DNA from: Pectobacterium parmentieri
Lineage (GTDB): Bacteria; Pseudomonadota; Gammaproteobacteria; Enterobacterales; Enterobacteriaceae
Assembly: GCF_001742145.1 (NCBI RefSeq)
Contig: NZ_CP015749.1
Coordinates: 1,674,001 to 1,738,000 of the forward strand
DNA length: 64,000 nucleotides
Direction: 5' to 3'
Part shown: piece after piece, positions 19,239 through 28,647 of the stretch
Layout of the letters: each line of letters starts with the position of its first letter
Position numbering within the stretch: the first letter of the stretch is position 1
Position numbers and translations under genes: made by a program
Notes under the pieces: model-generated
Databases searched by the model: none
Seen by the model: only the letters and a program-made list of their open reading frames with translations
What the model was told of the DNA's origin: nothing

Positions 19239-20603
19239 GTGATAAGTGTTTTCGACATGTTTAAGATCGGTATTGGCCCCTCTAGCTCTCATACGGTTGG
19301 ACCGATGAAAGCCGGCAAGCAATTTGTCGATGAATTGATCAACCAAAATTTACTGAACGCGACCACGCGTATTGCCGTCGACGTTTATGGATCGCTGTCG
19401 CTGACGGGTAAAGGCCACCACACGGATATCGCTATCATCATGGGTCTGGCGGGCAACATGCCTGATACCGTTGATATTGATGCCATTCCTGGCTTTATCC
19501 GCGATGTTGAACAACACGAACGCCTGCTGCTGGCTAACGGGCAGCACGAGGTGGATTTCCCCCGCGAAGGCGGTATGGTTTTCCGCAGCGAGAATTTACC
19601 GCTGCACGAAAACGGCATGACGATCACCGCTTTTGCCAGCAATAAAGAAATTTATAGCAAAACCTATTACTCCATCGGGGGGGGATTCATCGTTGATGCC
19701 GAGAATTTTGGCAAAGACGCCACCACTGACGTATCCGTTCCCTATACCTTCCATTCTGCCAAAGAGATGTTGGAACACTGCAAACAGAGCGGCCTGTCAC
19801 TTTCCGGAATGGTGATGCGTAACGAGCTGGCATTGCACAGCCAGCAGGAGATTGAGGCGTATTTTGCCGATATCTGGCAAACGATGCGTGCTTGTATCGA
19901 TCGCGGCATGAACACCGAAGGCGTGTTGCCTGGGCCACTGCGCGTACCACGCCGTGCATCTCCGTTACGTCGTATGCTGGTGTCTTCCGATAAATTGTCC
20001 AACGACCCGATGAACGTAGTGGACTGGGTTAATATGTTCGCGCTGGCGGTGAACGAAGAAAACGCCGCAGGTGGCCGCGTGGTTACCGCACCAACAAATG
20101 GCGCTTGCGGTATCGTTCCTGCTGTTCTTGCCTATTACGATCACTTCATCGAGCCGGTTAGCCCGACCATTTATATTCGTTATTTTCTCGCGGCTGGCGC
20201 GGTCGGCATTCTGTACAAAATGAACGCCTCCATCTCCGGTGCCGAGGTGGGTTGTCAAGGTGAAGTGGGCGTGGCCTGCTCCATGGCCGCGGCTGGACTG
20301 GCAGAGCTAATGGGCGCGAGCCCAGAACAGGTTTGTATCGCCGCCGAGATCGGTATGGAACACAACTTAGGCTTAACCTGCGATCCTGTTGCGGGTCAGG
20401 TACAAGTTCCGTGCATCGAACGTAACGCGATAGCTTCCGTTAAGGCGATTAACGCTGCACGTATGGCCACCCGCCGCACCAGTGAACCACGCGTCTCGCT
20501 GGATAAGGTGATTGAAACTATGTATGAAACGGGGAAAGACATGAACGCCAAATACCGCGAAACTTCACGAGGCGGGCTGGCGATCAAAGTACAGTGTGAT
20601 TAA
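19239..20603 (+). CDS. sdaA: L-serine ammonia-lyase SdaA
   Basis: Iron-sulfur L-serine deaminase, converting L-serine to pyruvate and ammonia. The 454-residue product equals E. coli SdaA in length and is almost collinear, with GPSSSHTVGPMKAGKQF (beta-domain substrate-binding loop), TNGACGIVPAVLAYY and SGAEVGCQGEVGVACSMAAAG (cluster cysteines) and the C-terminal ETSRGGLAIKVQCD tail that inserts in the active site. A GTG start at 19239 (MISVFDMFKIG) is chosen from family alignment, with GAGG upstream. Strong convergent terminator with yoaE. Confidence 0.97.
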   Translation: MISVFDMFKIGIGPSSSHTVGPMKAGKQFVDELINQNLLNATTRIAVDVYGSLSLTGKGHHTDIAIIMGLAGNMPDTVDIDAIPGFIRDVEQHERLLLANGQHEVDFPREGGMVFRSENLPLHENGMTITAFASNKEIYSKTYYSIGGGFIVDAENFGKDATTDVSVPYTFHSAKEMLEHCKQSGLSLSGMVMRNELALHSQQEIEAYFADIWQTMRACIDRGMNTEGVLPGPLRVPRRASPLRRMLVSSDKLSNDPMNVVDWVNMFALAVNEENAAGGRVVTAPTNGACGIVPAVLAYYDHFIEPVSPTIYIRYFLAAGAVGILYKMNASISGAEVGCQGEVGVACSMAAAGLAELMGASPEQVCIAAEIGMEHNLGLTCDPVAGQVQVPCIERNAIASVKAINAARMATRRTSEPRVSLDKVIETMYETGKDMNAKYRETSRGGLAIKVQCD

Positions 20604-20653
20604 CAGTGCAGAGTGATTAATCCGTTTTCACCCCGATCCGGATTACTTCCATC

Positions 20654-20690
20654 ATAAAAAAGCCCCACCACATTGGCGGGGCTTCATTTT
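20654..20690. terminator. Bidirectional terminator between sdaA and yoaE
   Basis: AAAAAAGCCCC and GGGGCTTCATTTT with a ten-base loop; A tract on the left and T-rich on the right fit convergent genes. Confidence 0.8.
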
Positions 20691-20713
20691 ACCATCAACT
20701 CACAAAGCGCTAA

Positions 20714-22270
20714 TTACGCGTCTTCATCCTCTTCCCGATCGACAATGCGTTCTACTCGCACCAGTTCAATCCGGTATTCGGAGACGTCAATGATCTGGAA
20801 GCGCAAGTGGTACAACTCGATGACCTCGCCGACTTTCGGGAATTCATCGCTGTGCGCCAGCAGCATGCCTGCCAATGACGCATACTCTTCCTTTGGATCA
20901 ACCAAATCGCTGCTATCCACTACCTGTTGTAACGCGTGCAGATCTGTTCCGCCTTTCACCAGCCAGCCTTCACCGTCTGGGATAATATCCAGCGTTTCGT
21001 CTTCATCCGGGAACTCACCCGCGATGGCTTCCAGCACGTCCAACGGGGTCACCAACCCTTGCACCACGCCAAATTCGTTGGCGATGATGACCAGGCTGCC
21101 TTTCGCGCGGCGCAGAACCGGCAGCAGATTAATCACATCCAGCGTCTCCGGTACGACAATCGGCGGATTAGCGGCGGCAAAATTTTCCACATCGGTTTGT
21201 GTTTCCAGCGCCACCAGCAGATCTTTAGCACGGACGACGCCGATAATTTCATCCAGAGAACCGCGACATATTGGGAACAGGCTATGAGGCGTATCCAGCA
21301 ATTGCATACGGATTTGTTCGACCGAACTGGCGCTATCCACCCAGGAAATTTCGGTACGTGGTGTCATCACGCTACGCAGCGAACGTGAGGCTAACGTCAG
21401 CACACCGCTGATCATATTGCGCTCTTCTTCGGCGAATTCCTCTTTCGTGAGTTTCTTCTGTGGTTCACCCGCCTCCACATCGTCCGTATTTTTCCGTGAG
21501 CCCATCAGGCGCAGAATGGCCTCTGCGGTACGTTCACGCAAAGGACGGTGCGACTGATGCTTCATAAAGTTATGACGGGCAATTTGGTTAAACAGTTCGA
21601 TCAGGATAGAGAAACCAATTGCGGCATACAGGTAACCTTTCGGAATGTGAAAGCCAAAGCCTTCCGCCATCAGGCTCAGACCAATCATCAACAAGAAGCT
21701 GAGGCACAGAACCACCACCGTGGGGTGCGCGTTGACGAAGTTGGTCAGCGGCTTAGACGCAACCAGCATAACGCCCATCGCGATAATCACCGCCGTCATC
21801 ATGACGCCCAGGTGATTCACCATCCCTACTGCGGTAATCACAGCATCCAGCGAGAACACGGCATCCAACACGACGATCTGCGCAACGACGGCCCAGAAAT
21901 TAGCATGAGCGCGATTGCCATTGCCTTCATGCGTCTTATTTTCTAGCCGTTCATGCAACTCCATCGTGGCTTTAAACAGCAGGAATACACCGCCGAACAG
22001 CAAAATCAGGTCACGACCCGAGAAGCTGAAGTCACCAACGCTAAACAGTGGGCGCGTCAGTGTGACCATCCAGGAAATCAAAGACAACAGGCCCAGACGC
22101 ATGAACAACGCCAGGCTTAAACCGATAATGCGGGCCTTATCTCGCTGCTTGGGGGGTAATTTATCTGCCAAAATGGCGATAAACACCAAATTGTCGATAC
22201 CAAGAACAATTTCCAGTACCACCAACGTCAATAGGCCTGCCCAGATTGAAGGATCTAGCAAAAATTCCAT
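20714..22270 (-). CDS. yoaE: TerC/CBS/CorC-domain membrane protein YoaE
   Basis: A 518-residue inner-membrane protein in three parts: a TerC-like domain with about seven hydrophobic segments (1-240, with [20 protein letters not shown]), a paired CBS domain (about 295-425, [20 protein letters not shown]) and a C-terminal CorC/HlyC domain (about 435-510, [11 protein letters not shown]). Such proteins are linked to metal export or tellurium resistance, but E. coli YoaE has no fixed substrate. The long GC-containing leader before its ATG looks structured. Divergent from manXYZ. Confidence 0.93.
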   Translation of the reverse strand: MEFLLDPSIWAGLLTLVVLEIVLGIDNLVFIAILADKLPPKQRDKARIIGLSLALFMRLGLLSLISWMVTLTRPLFSVGDFSFSGRDLILLFGGVFLLFKATMELHERLENKTHEGNGNRAHANFWAVVAQIVVLDAVFSLDAVITAVGMVNHLGVMMTAVIIAMGVMLVASKPLTNFVNAHPTVVVLCLSFLLMIGLSLMAEGFGFHIPKGYLYAAIGFSILIELFNQIARHNFMKHQSHRPLRERTAEAILRLMGSRKNTDDVEAGEPQKKLTKEEFAEEERNMISGVLTLASRSLRSVMTPRTEISWVDSASSVEQIRMQLLDTPHSLFPICRGSLDEIIGVVRAKDLLVALETQTDVENFAAANPPIVVPETLDVINLLPVLRRAKGSLVIIANEFGVVQGLVTPLDVLEAIAGEFPDEDETLDIIPDGEGWLVKGGTDLHALQQVVDSSDLVDPKEEYASLAGMLLAHSDEFPKVGEVIELYHLRFQIIDVSEYRIELVRVERIVDREEDEDA

Positions 22271-22744
22271 GTCAGACTCCAGAAAATGAACGAGCAGATG
22301 ACATCAATGCATGAGCCGCATTGAATGGTAATAAAAAGAGTTGGTGTGAATCAGAGAGATTCTGAATGTGGTCTGAGTGACCAACTGGGTACAGAAAACC
22401 GCCAGCATTAGCGGGAAAACAGAGAACGTTTTGTCGGTGACAGTCCATGGGAAGGGCTGATGCCCGGTGCTCCTAAGCAATTTAAGGGACGTTTACTTTA
22501 ACAGGTTGTTACCATTTTTCACAAAGAATTTCTTAGACTGGCTTCGCATTGATAAGGCGCTCAAATTTTCCCGTTTTGCCCCCTTTTAGTCCCCTGCTTA
22601 ACTGGTCAGCATTAGAGCATCATCACACTATTTATTTTTTCGATAACTAAAATAAATCTGTCAGCCACGATTTCTCGCCTGACAACCTGGAGGAACACGG
22701 TGAAATGTCATGAATCCACGGTAAAATTTTTTCTTGCAGCCATA
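22271..22744. other. yoaE-manX intergenic region, left part
   Basis: No gene is visible. On the minus strand the first 240 bases before yoaE would form its leader, with stems such as GGGCATCAGCCC (near 22460) and CCGC-TAATGCTG-GCGG followed by TTTTCTG (near 22395-22415). The right half is AT-rich and should carry the manX promoter; TCATCACACT near 22618 is one half of a CRP-like site. Confidence 0.4.
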
Positions 22745-22867
22745 CTATACGCTAAATAATTCGAGTTGCAGGGAGGCGGCAACACAGTGAATCCTCGGAA
22801 GCTTACATAGGTAAGTGACTGAGGTGAACGAGTAAGCCAACGCACAAGCAACTTGAAGTATGACGCG
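22745..22867. repeat. ERIC-like element with terminal inverted repeats
   Basis: The core 22787-22830 contains both conserved ERIC parts in diverged form: GTGAATCCTCGGAAGCTTACAT and GTAAGTGACTGAGGTGAACG match the ERIC1R/ERIC2 regions split around the centre. The outer ends (CTATACGCTAAATAATTCG...; CAACTTGAAGTATGACGCG) are the same as those of the repeat at 3922-4064. It lies about 95 bp before the manX start, so the manX transcript could include it. Confidence 0.85.
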
Positions 22868-22962
22868 AAAATACCGCGACGGTTAACGCTCAGTAGCTCC
22901 GACGTTAACCCTGTTTCCTGACACATTGACTCTTTTTGATCGTGAACGTGAGGAGGTAGCAA

Positions 22963-23931
22963 GTGAGTATTGCCATTATGTTATGCACTCACGGCGCCAC
23001 TGCGGGACCGCTGTTAAAGACAGCAGAAATGATTCTTGGCGAACAAAGTAATGTCGCCTGGATCGATTTCGTCCCTGGAGAAAACGCCGAAACTTTGATA
23101 GAAAAATATCAGGAAAAACTCACGCAATTAGACACATCGCAGGGCGTGCTGTTTCTCGTTGATACCTGGGGCGGCAGCCCGTTCAACGCCGCCAGTCGCC
23201 TCGTCACCGACAAGGAAAACCATGATGTTATCGCTGGCGTAAATATCCCCATGCTGGCGGAAACCTTTATGGCTCGGGATGATAATCCGTCCTTCTCCGA
23301 TTTGGTTGCTATTGCACTAGAAGCTGGCAGGGATGGCGTAAAAGCGCTGAAGCACCAGGAAAAACCCAAAACAGTCCCCCCTTCTCCTCCACCTCCCTCC
23401 AAAGCCAACACCGTCCCCACACCGATAGGGTCCGGTGAACATATGAAGATCGGGTTGGCACGTATCGACGACCGTCTGATTCATGGCCAAGTCGCCACCC
23501 GCTGGACGAAAGAAACCAATGTTTCGCGCATTATTGTTGTCAGCGATGAAGTCGCTGCCGATCACGTGCGTAAAACGTTGCTGACTCAGGTTGCGCCACC
23601 GGGCGTTACCGCACACGTCGTGGATGTGGCAAAAGCCGTTCGTGTCTATGACAACCCGAAATATGCCGCCGATCGCGTAATGTTGCTGTTCACCAATCCA
23701 ACCGATGTATTAACGCTGATCGAAAATGGCGTAAAAATCCCCTCAGTCAATATTGGCGGGATGGCATTCAAACAGGGGAAAACGCAGGTAAATAATGCTG
23801 TCTCTATCGATGAAAAGGATATTGCAGCATTCCGTGAATTAGATAAACGCGGGATTGAACTGGAAGTTCGGAAAGTATCAACCGACTCCCGAATTAAAAT
23901 GATGGACTTGATTAACAAAATGCCGCGTTGA
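22963..23931 (+). CDS. manX: PTS mannose-specific EIIAB component ManX
   Basis: A 322-residue cytoplasmic IIAB protein of the mannose phosphotransferase system. The IIA domain (1-130) has the phosphorylated histidine in CTHGATAG at residue 10; the IIB domain (about 160-322) begins at KIGLARIDDRLIHGQVATRW, whose histidine is the second phosphorylation site. The linker is proline-rich (PPSPPPPSK). A GTG start at 22963 is used, with GGAGG at seven bases. The ManXYZ permease phosphorylates mannose, glucose and amino sugars during uptake. First gene of manXYZ. Confidence 0.96.
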   Translation: MSIAIMLCTHGATAGPLLKTAEMILGEQSNVAWIDFVPGENAETLIEKYQEKLTQLDTSQGVLFLVDTWGGSPFNAASRLVTDKENHDVIAGVNIPMLAETFMARDDNPSFSDLVAIALEAGRDGVKALKHQEKPKTVPPSPPPPSKANTVPTPIGSGEHMKIGLARIDDRLIHGQVATRWTKETNVSRIIVVSDEVAADHVRKTLLTQVAPPGVTAHVVDVAKAVRVYDNPKYAADRVMLLFTNPTDVLTLIENGVKIPSVNIGGMAFKQGKTQVNNAVSIDEKDIAAFRELDKRGIELEVRKVSTDSRIKMMDLINKMPR

Positions 23932-24107
23932 TACCCGTCACGATGTGAAGGTTATTAACGCTAACATCACCATCAATAATAGTTTTATAGACCTGACGAT
24001 TTTCAAGATATGCCTTTATATCGATATTGATACGCTTTACGTCGACATAGAAAATCAATGGGGATGGCGATTTATTTTACTCAGACACATTTTATAGGAG
24101 AAGTACG

Positions 24108-24905
24108 ATGGAGATCACCACACTTCAAATTGTGCTGATATTTCTCGTCGCATGTGTTTCGGGGATGGGTTCGATTCTCGATGAATTCCAGTTCCACCGT
24201 CCACTCGTCGCTTGTACGCTAATTGGTGCAGTATTAGGTGATTTAAAAACCGGGATCATTATTGGCGGTACGCTGGAAATGATCGCATTAGGCTGGATGA
24301 ACATCGGTGCGGCAGTGGCACCCGATGCAGCGCTAGCTTCCATTATTTCAACCATTCTGGTAATTGCCGGTGGTCAGGGAATCGGTGCAGGGATTGCTCT
24401 GGCGATCCCGCTCGCCGCTGCTGGCCAGGTCTTAACCATTATTGTCCGTACCATCACGGTGGCATTCCAGCATGCGGCAGACAGCGCGGCTGAGCGAGGT
24501 AACCTGACGGCCATCAGTTGGATTCACGTATCCGCTCTGCTGCTTCAAGCCATGCGTATCGCCATCCCGGCGGTTATTGTCGCGGTCTCTGTCGGTACTG
24601 ACGCCGTTCACGCCCTGCTGAACTCCATCCCGGACGTTGTCACCAACGGCTTGAATATCGCGGGTGGGATGATTGTCGTCGTCGGTTACGCGATGGTCAT
24701 CAACATGATGCGCGCGGGCTACCTGATGCCGTTCTTCTATCTTGGCTTCGTTACCGCGGCGTTCACAGAGTTCAACCTGGTGGCGCTGGGCGTAATCGGT
24801 ATTGTGATGGCAGTGCTGTATATCCAGCTCAGCCCGAAATATAACAAGGTTCAAGGCCAGTCTGTTACATCAGGCAATAACGGTCTTGATAATGAACTGG
24901 ATTAA
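24108..24905 (+). CDS. manY: PTS mannose-specific EIIC component ManY
   Basis: A 265-residue polytopic membrane protein with the IIC-man features LDEFQFHRPLVACTLIGAVLGDLKTGIIIGGTLEMIALGWMNIGAA near residues 24-68. With ManZ it forms the sugar channel of the mannose PTS. AGGAGAA lies eight bases before the start. The 176-bp gap from manX is AT-rich and longer than usual inside this operon, so a mRNA processing or secondary promoter site is possible. Followed after 14 bp by manZ. Confidence 0.96.
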   Translation: MEITTLQIVLIFLVACVSGMGSILDEFQFHRPLVACTLIGAVLGDLKTGIIIGGTLEMIALGWMNIGAAVAPDAALASIISTILVIAGGQGIGAGIALAIPLAAAGQVLTIIVRTITVAFQHAADSAAERGNLTAISWIHVSALLLQAMRIAIPAVIVAVSVGTDAVHALLNSIPDVVTNGLNIAGGMIVVVGYAMVINMMRAGYLMPFFYLGFVTAAFTEFNLVALGVIGIVMAVLYIQLSPKYNKVQGQSVTSGNNGLDNELD

Positions 24906-24919
24906 CAGGAGTGAGAGAA

Positions 24920-25762
24920 ATGGTCGAAAATACGAATGTCAAAAAACTCACTGACAGCGACATCCGCGCGGTGTTTATCCGTTCCAACCTGTTTCAAGGC
25001 TCCTGGAACTTTGAACGTATGCAGGCACTCGGCTTCTGTTTTTCCATGGTGCCAGTGATTCGCCGTCTTTATCCTGAAAATTCGGAAGAGCGTAAACAAG
25101 CGATTAAACGCCATCTTGAGTTCTTCAATACGCAGCCTTTTGTTGCTGCGCCGGTACTCGGCGTAACGATGGCGATGGAAGAGCAACGCGCAAACGGCGC
25201 ACCGATTGACGACGCGGCGATAAACGGCCTGAAAGTCGGGTTAATGGGGCCATTGGCGGGCGTTGGCGATCCGATATTCTGGGGCACCGCGCGCCCAGTA
25301 TTCGCGGCGTTAGGCGCGGGGATTGCCATGAGCGGCAGCTTGTTGGGACCCGTCCTCTTCTTCGTCTTGTTTAATCTGGTTCGCCTATTAGTGCGTTATT
25401 ATGGCGTCGCCTACGGCTACCGTAAAGGGATCGATATCGTCAGTGATATGGGTGGCGGTTTCCTGCAAAAAATGACCGAAGCTGCGTCTATCCTCGGTTT
25501 GTTCGTTATGGGGGCATTGGTCAATAAATGGACTCACGTCAACATTCCGATGGTGGTGTCGACGGTGACGAATCAGAATGGAGAAACCACCGTCACCACG
25601 GTTCAATCCATCCTTGACCAACTCATGCCGGGGCTCGTTCCCCTACTGCTGACGTTCGGCTGTATGTGGCTATTACGGCGCAAGGTGAACGCGCTGTGGT
25701 TGATTATGGGCTTCTTCGCCATTGGTATCTTCGGATATTGGATTGGCCTGCTCGGCGTGTAA
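24920..25762 (+). CDS. manZ: PTS mannose-specific EIID component ManZ
   Basis: A 280-residue membrane protein. Diagnostic IID segments are RSNLFQGSWNFERMQALGFC, RRLYPENSEERKQAI and NGLKVGLMGPLAGVGDPIFWGT. The ATG at 24920 is chosen over a GTG three codons upstream, since AGGAG then sits at a normal distance of eight bases and the product aligns with E. coli ManZ. Together with ManY it forms the translocation channel, which phage lambda also uses in E. coli. Confidence 0.96.
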   Translation: MVENTNVKKLTDSDIRAVFIRSNLFQGSWNFERMQALGFCFSMVPVIRRLYPENSEERKQAIKRHLEFFNTQPFVAAPVLGVTMAMEEQRANGAPIDDAAINGLKVGLMGPLAGVGDPIFWGTARPVFAALGAGIAMSGSLLGPVLFFVLFNLVRLLVRYYGVAYGYRKGIDIVSDMGGGFLQKMTEAASILGLFVMGALVNKWTHVNIPMVVSTVTNQNGETTVTTVQSILDQLMPGLVPLLLTFGCMWLLRRKVNALWLIMGFFAIGIFGYWIGLLGV

Positions 25763-25768
25763 TGTTTA

Positions 25769-25805
25769 CTAGCCAGGCACAAATGTGCCTGGCTAGGCTT
25801 TATTC
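25769..25805 (+). terminator. Terminator after manXYZ
   Basis: AGCCAGGCAC and GTGCCTGGCT form a perfect ten-bp stem with loop AAAT, then AGGCTTTATTCT. The T tract is broken, so termination may be partial and yobD, 40 bp further, could receive read-through. Confidence 0.6.
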
Positions 25806-25835
25806 TCTGAGATGTAACGGATAAGGATAATACGG

Positions 25836-26294
25836 ATGACGATGACAGACATCACGCTGATGGGGTTGATTGTTTTAGCACTGGTTTATGCCCTCTATGA
25901 CGAATTCATCATGGATAAACTCAAAGGGAAAACACAACTGATCATCCCCCTGAAGAGGATTAATCGACTCGACACCCTGATTTTCATCGGCTTAGTGGGT
26001 ATTCTTATTTATCAAAATGTGATGAGTAATGGTGCCATTATCACAACTTATCTTTTGATTTCACTGGCCTTCATGGCGTGCTATCTGGCTTATATTCGTC
26101 GCCCAAAACTAATTTTTAAATCAGCCGGTTTCTTTTATGCAAATTTATTCATTCCTTATACCAGAATTAAGAATATGAATTTATCTGAGGATGGCGTATT
26201 AGTTATCGATCTTGAGAAACGTCGTTTATTGATACAGGTTACTCAGCTCGACGATTTAGAAAAAATATATAAATTTATGGTTGATAATCAATGA
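25836..26294 (+). CDS. yobD: YobD family membrane protein (UPF0266)
   Basis: A 152-residue protein with three predicted hydrophobic segments in the first 105 residues ([33 protein letters not shown] and [15 protein letters not shown]) and a soluble C-terminal part. It matches the UPF0266/DUF986 family that follows manXYZ in enterobacteria. Function unknown. AAGGATAA lies before the ATG. It is likely in part cotranscribed with manXYZ, given the short distance and imperfect terminator. Confidence 0.88.
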   Translation: MTMTDITLMGLIVLALVYALYDEFIMDKLKGKTQLIIPLKRINRLDTLIFIGLVGILIYQNVMSNGAIITTYLLISLAFMACYLAYIRRPKLIFKSAGFFYANLFIPYTRIKNMNLSEDGVLVIDLEKRRLLIQVTQLDDLEKIYKFMVDNQ

Positions 26295-26489
26295 ATTCAG
26301 TTTTCCATTCAAATTATTTAAAATAGCCTGAGATATACACCTTCCATTTCGATGGTATTTTAACCTCAATAAATCTGGTGTTATTTCACACAACATTTTG
26401 TCGCAAAGAACCAAATGAAAATAATTATCAATTGCATTATTAACACTTAAAACTTTTGGTGTTGTTTGCAACATAAATAATATGGTAAG

Positions 26490-26700
26490 GTTGCGCCGTC
26501 ATTGGGGAGTAGCCGGTTTCTGATTAGTCAATTTTCAGAAATGCTCGTATCAACATACTCGTTCTATCTCCATATTATTGGAGTATAAAACGTGGTGCGG
26601 GCGGCCAAGCACGATTGGAAGGCGAGACCATAGACACGTAGTATCATCATTCGGGTTGGGGATGATCTGCGTGTATATGGTTAATCGTCCAGCCGAGGCT
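26490..26700 (+). ncRNA. yybP-ykoY manganese riboswitch upstream of mntP
   Basis: The leader begins with GGGGAGTAGCCGGTTTCTG (26502-26520), the hallmark of the yybP-ykoY aptamer, and further on has GGGCGGCCAAGCACGATTGG and GGCGAGACCATAGACACG, parts of its conserved junction. It ends a few bases before the mntP start with GTCCAGCCGAGG, which holds the ribosome-binding site. This riboswitch class binds Mn2+ and turns on mntP in E. coli. Boundaries are approximate. Confidence 0.88.
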
Positions 26701-26708
26701 ATTTTACA

Positions 26709-27281
26709 ATGAATATGTCAGCAACACTTATCCTAGCATTTGGTATGTCAATGGATGCCTTCGCCGCGTCAATCGGTAAAGGTGCCGTCCTGCATAACCC
26801 CCGTTTCCGTGATGCGATCTGGACGGGTCTCATTTTTGGCGTTATCGAAGCGATTACCCCACTCATCGGTTGGGCGCTTGGTTTTTTTGCCAGCCAATAT
26901 ATTCTCGAATGGGATCATTGGGTTGCCTTTACGCTGTTATTGATCCTCGGTGGCCGCATGGTCATTGAAGGATTCAAAGGCTCTTCAGACTGCCGCTGCG
27001 AAAAGGTCAAAAATCATAGTCTGGCACTGTTAATCTGCACCGCGATTGCCACCAGCCTGGATGCCATGGCGATTGGTGTTGGTTTGGCTTTCCTCCAGGT
27101 CAATATTCTCCATACTGCGATGGTTATTGGCTGCGCCACCATGATTATGGTCACGCTTGGTATGATGATTGGCCGCTATATCGGCCCGATTTTCGGTAAA
27201 AAAGCGGAGATTATTGGTGGGCTGGTGCTGATTGGTATCGGCTGTAATATCCTGTATGAACATATCGGCTACACAGCCTGA
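26709..27281 (+). CDS. mntP: Manganese efflux pump MntP
   Basis: A 190-residue inner-membrane protein with six hydrophobic segments formed by two repeated halves. The conserved acidic motifs are [15 protein letters not shown] (about 11-25) and [15 protein letters not shown] (about 113-128), whose aspartates are needed for Mn2+ export in this family. Expression should be under the Mn2+ riboswitch directly upstream. It complements SitABCD, the Mn/Fe importer 2.3 kb away. Confidence 0.96.
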   Translation: MNMSATLILAFGMSMDAFAASIGKGAVLHNPRFRDAIWTGLIFGVIEAITPLIGWALGFFASQYILEWDHWVAFTLLLILGGRMVIEGFKGSSDCRCEKVKNHSLALLICTAIATSLDAMAIGVGLAFLQVNILHTAMVIGCATMIMVTLGMMIGRYIGPIFGKKAEIIGGLVLIGIGCNILYEHIGYTA

Positions 27282-27297
27282 TAAACACATCTACATC

Positions 27298-27331
27298 AAC
27301 GGGCAGCCGGCTATCGCGCTGCCCGTTTTCA
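27298..27331 (+). terminator. Terminator of mntP
   Basis: AACGGGCAGC and GCTGCCCGTT form a ten-bp stem with a ten-base loop, followed by TTCATTCTT. It lies 17 bp past the mntP stop. Confidence 0.75.
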
Positions 27332-27341
27332 TTCTTCTCGA

Positions 27342-28172
27342 TCAATCTATAACATCAATATCAACACGCTGATGTAGTCGGATAATGAAATCCGTTTCAC
27401 AACTAAACTGGGTGGTTGTCTGTAACCGTTGGCTGACTTCTGGCGTTGCCCGCCAGGCGAAGGGGGTCATTTGCAATAGAGCCGCCGCTTCGTTCCCAGA
27501 TAACTGCATGGGATACGCGAGCACCTGCTGTTCCATAAGCTGAAAGCCGGCAAGCATTTCGTCTTTACTTGGATGTAATAACACCTCCTCGTAAACTTCA
27601 GCCTTCAGTTGATACAGATGACGTGGCCCCGGGGACACCGTCACCACCCAACCGCCAACCTTAACCGTGCGCTGTAGTTCTGCGTCATTACACGGCGCAT
27701 AGATTTTTACCACTGCATCAAGGGATGCATCGCGAAAAGGCAGCCTCTGGCTGGATGCAACGCAAAACTCCACGTTATCATACCGCTTTGCCGCACGTTG
27801 AATCGCTGCTTTGGAAACATCTAGTCCGTATATCGCCATCGCCTTGCGCGATGTGAGACGATGGGCCAACTTTGCGGTGTAATACCCTTCACCGCAGCCG
27901 ATATCCAGCAGTGCGGTTGCGTCATCCGCCACAATATTATCAATATGTTGCGCCACCGCATCGCGTAGCGGTTGATAATGACCAGCTTCAAGAAAACTGC
28001 GCCGGGCCTGCATCATTTCAGCACTATCGCCGGGCTGCTTTGAGCGCTTAAACTGTACCGGCAACAGGTTAACGTACCCTTCTTTCGCACAATCAAAGCT
28101 ATGTTTACCACACGTCCATTGCCGCGGGTGTCGCTCCAGAGGTAACTGGCATAGCGGACACTGATAACTCAT
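27342..28172 (-). CDS. rlmA: 23S rRNA (guanine-N1)-methyltransferase RlmA
   Basis: RlmA (RrmA) methylates G745 of 23S rRNA. The 276-residue product starts with a zinc-binding module (C5-x-x-C8 in MSYQCPLC, then TCGKHSFDC) and continues with a class I SAM domain bearing [15 protein letters not shown] near residue 85. The ATG at 28172 was chosen because GAGGA is ten bases upstream and the zinc module sits at the very N terminus as in E. coli; the frame is open eight codons further. Same neighbourhood as E. coli (mntP-rlmA-cspC). Confidence 0.95.
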   Translation of the reverse strand: MSYQCPLCQLPLERHPRQWTCGKHSFDCAKEGYVNLLPVQFKRSKQPGDSAEMMQARRSFLEAGHYQPLRDAVAQHIDNIVADDATALLDIGCGEGYYTAKLAHRLTSRKAMAIYGLDVSKAAIQRAAKRYDNVEFCVASSQRLPFRDASLDAVVKIYAPCNDAELQRTVKVGGWVVTVSPGPRHLYQLKAEVYEEVLLHPSKDEMLAGFQLMEQQVLAYPMQLSGNEAAALLQMTPFAWRATPEVSQRLQTTTQFSCETDFIIRLHQRVDIDVID

Positions 28173-28233
28173 CGGCACATATTCCTCATTAAGCACGTCT
28201 TCATTGCATCACGGGTGCAGATAAAACGCAGAC

Positions 28234-28263
28234 AACAAAAAACCCGCACCATGGCGGGTTTTG
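28234..28263 (-). terminator. Terminator of cspC
   Basis: On the minus strand AAACCCGCC and GGCGGGTTT-like arms pair around ATGGT and are followed by TTTTTTGTT. It lies 20 bp past the cspC stop codon. Confidence 0.85.
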
Positions 28264-28279
28264 CAACAGAACTGTAAAA

Positions 28280-28489
28280 TTACAGCGCAGTGACGTTTAC
28301 TGCAGAAGGACCTTTCTGGCCATCCTGAATTTCGAATTCTACGTTCTGGCCTTCAGCCAGAGTTTTGAAGCCGTTGCCTTGAATTGCAGAGAAGTGTACG
28401 AATACATCTTTGCTGCCGTCAGCAGGAGTGATGAAACCAAAGCCTTTAGACTCGTTGAACCACTTAACCTGACCTTTAATCTTTGCCAT
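28280..28489 (-). CDS. cspC: Cold-shock-like protein CspC
   Basis: A 69-residue single cold-shock domain, almost identical to E. coli CspC ([20 protein letters not shown], with RNP1 KGFGFI and RNP2 VFVHF). CspC binds single-stranded RNA and stabilises some mRNAs; it is constitutive rather than cold-induced in E. coli. AGGAAA lies eight bases before the ATG. Placement downstream of yobF and near rlmA supports CspC over CspE. Confidence 0.96.
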   Translation of the reverse strand: MAKIKGQVKWFNESKGFGFITPADGSKDVFVHFSAIQGNGFKTLAEGQNVEFEIQDGQKGPSAVNVTAL

Positions 28490-28530
28490 TTCAAATATTT
28501 CCTTTAATTGTTTAAACCGCCCAAAAGGCG

Positions 28531-28647
28531 TTATACAGACAAACCAAAGTCGTTACTGCTTGAGGCACTAAGATAAGGATCGGCAGAGAAGTAGCATGCA
28601 ACGCTAAAGGTTGTACCTAAGTCTTCTTTACTGAAAATGCCATTCAT
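28531..28647 (-). CDS. yobF: Small protein YobF
   Basis: A 38-residue product starting [16 protein letters not shown] and continuing [14 protein letters not shown] matches E. coli YobF (MCGIFSKEVLS..., then FSAEPYIGASCSN) along its first two thirds; the C terminus here is shorter by nine residues. GAGG lies upstream. The gene precedes cspC by 41 bp on the same strand, the arrangement known as the yobF-cspC operon, where yobF is a stress-linked small protein. Too short for usual gene callers. Confidence 0.85.
   Translation of the reverse strand: MNGIFSKEDLGTTFSVACYFSADPYLSASSSNDFGLSV

Noticed and set aside
19067..19264. A 65-codon plus-strand frame before sdaA
   Set aside because: It overlaps the sdaA start in another frame and has no ribosome-binding site; the sdaA GTG start is well supported.
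22708..22962. An 84-codon frame on the minus strand before manX
   Set aside because: It spans the ERIC-like element and the manX ribosome-binding site on the other strand; frames through ERIC copies are commonly open by chance.
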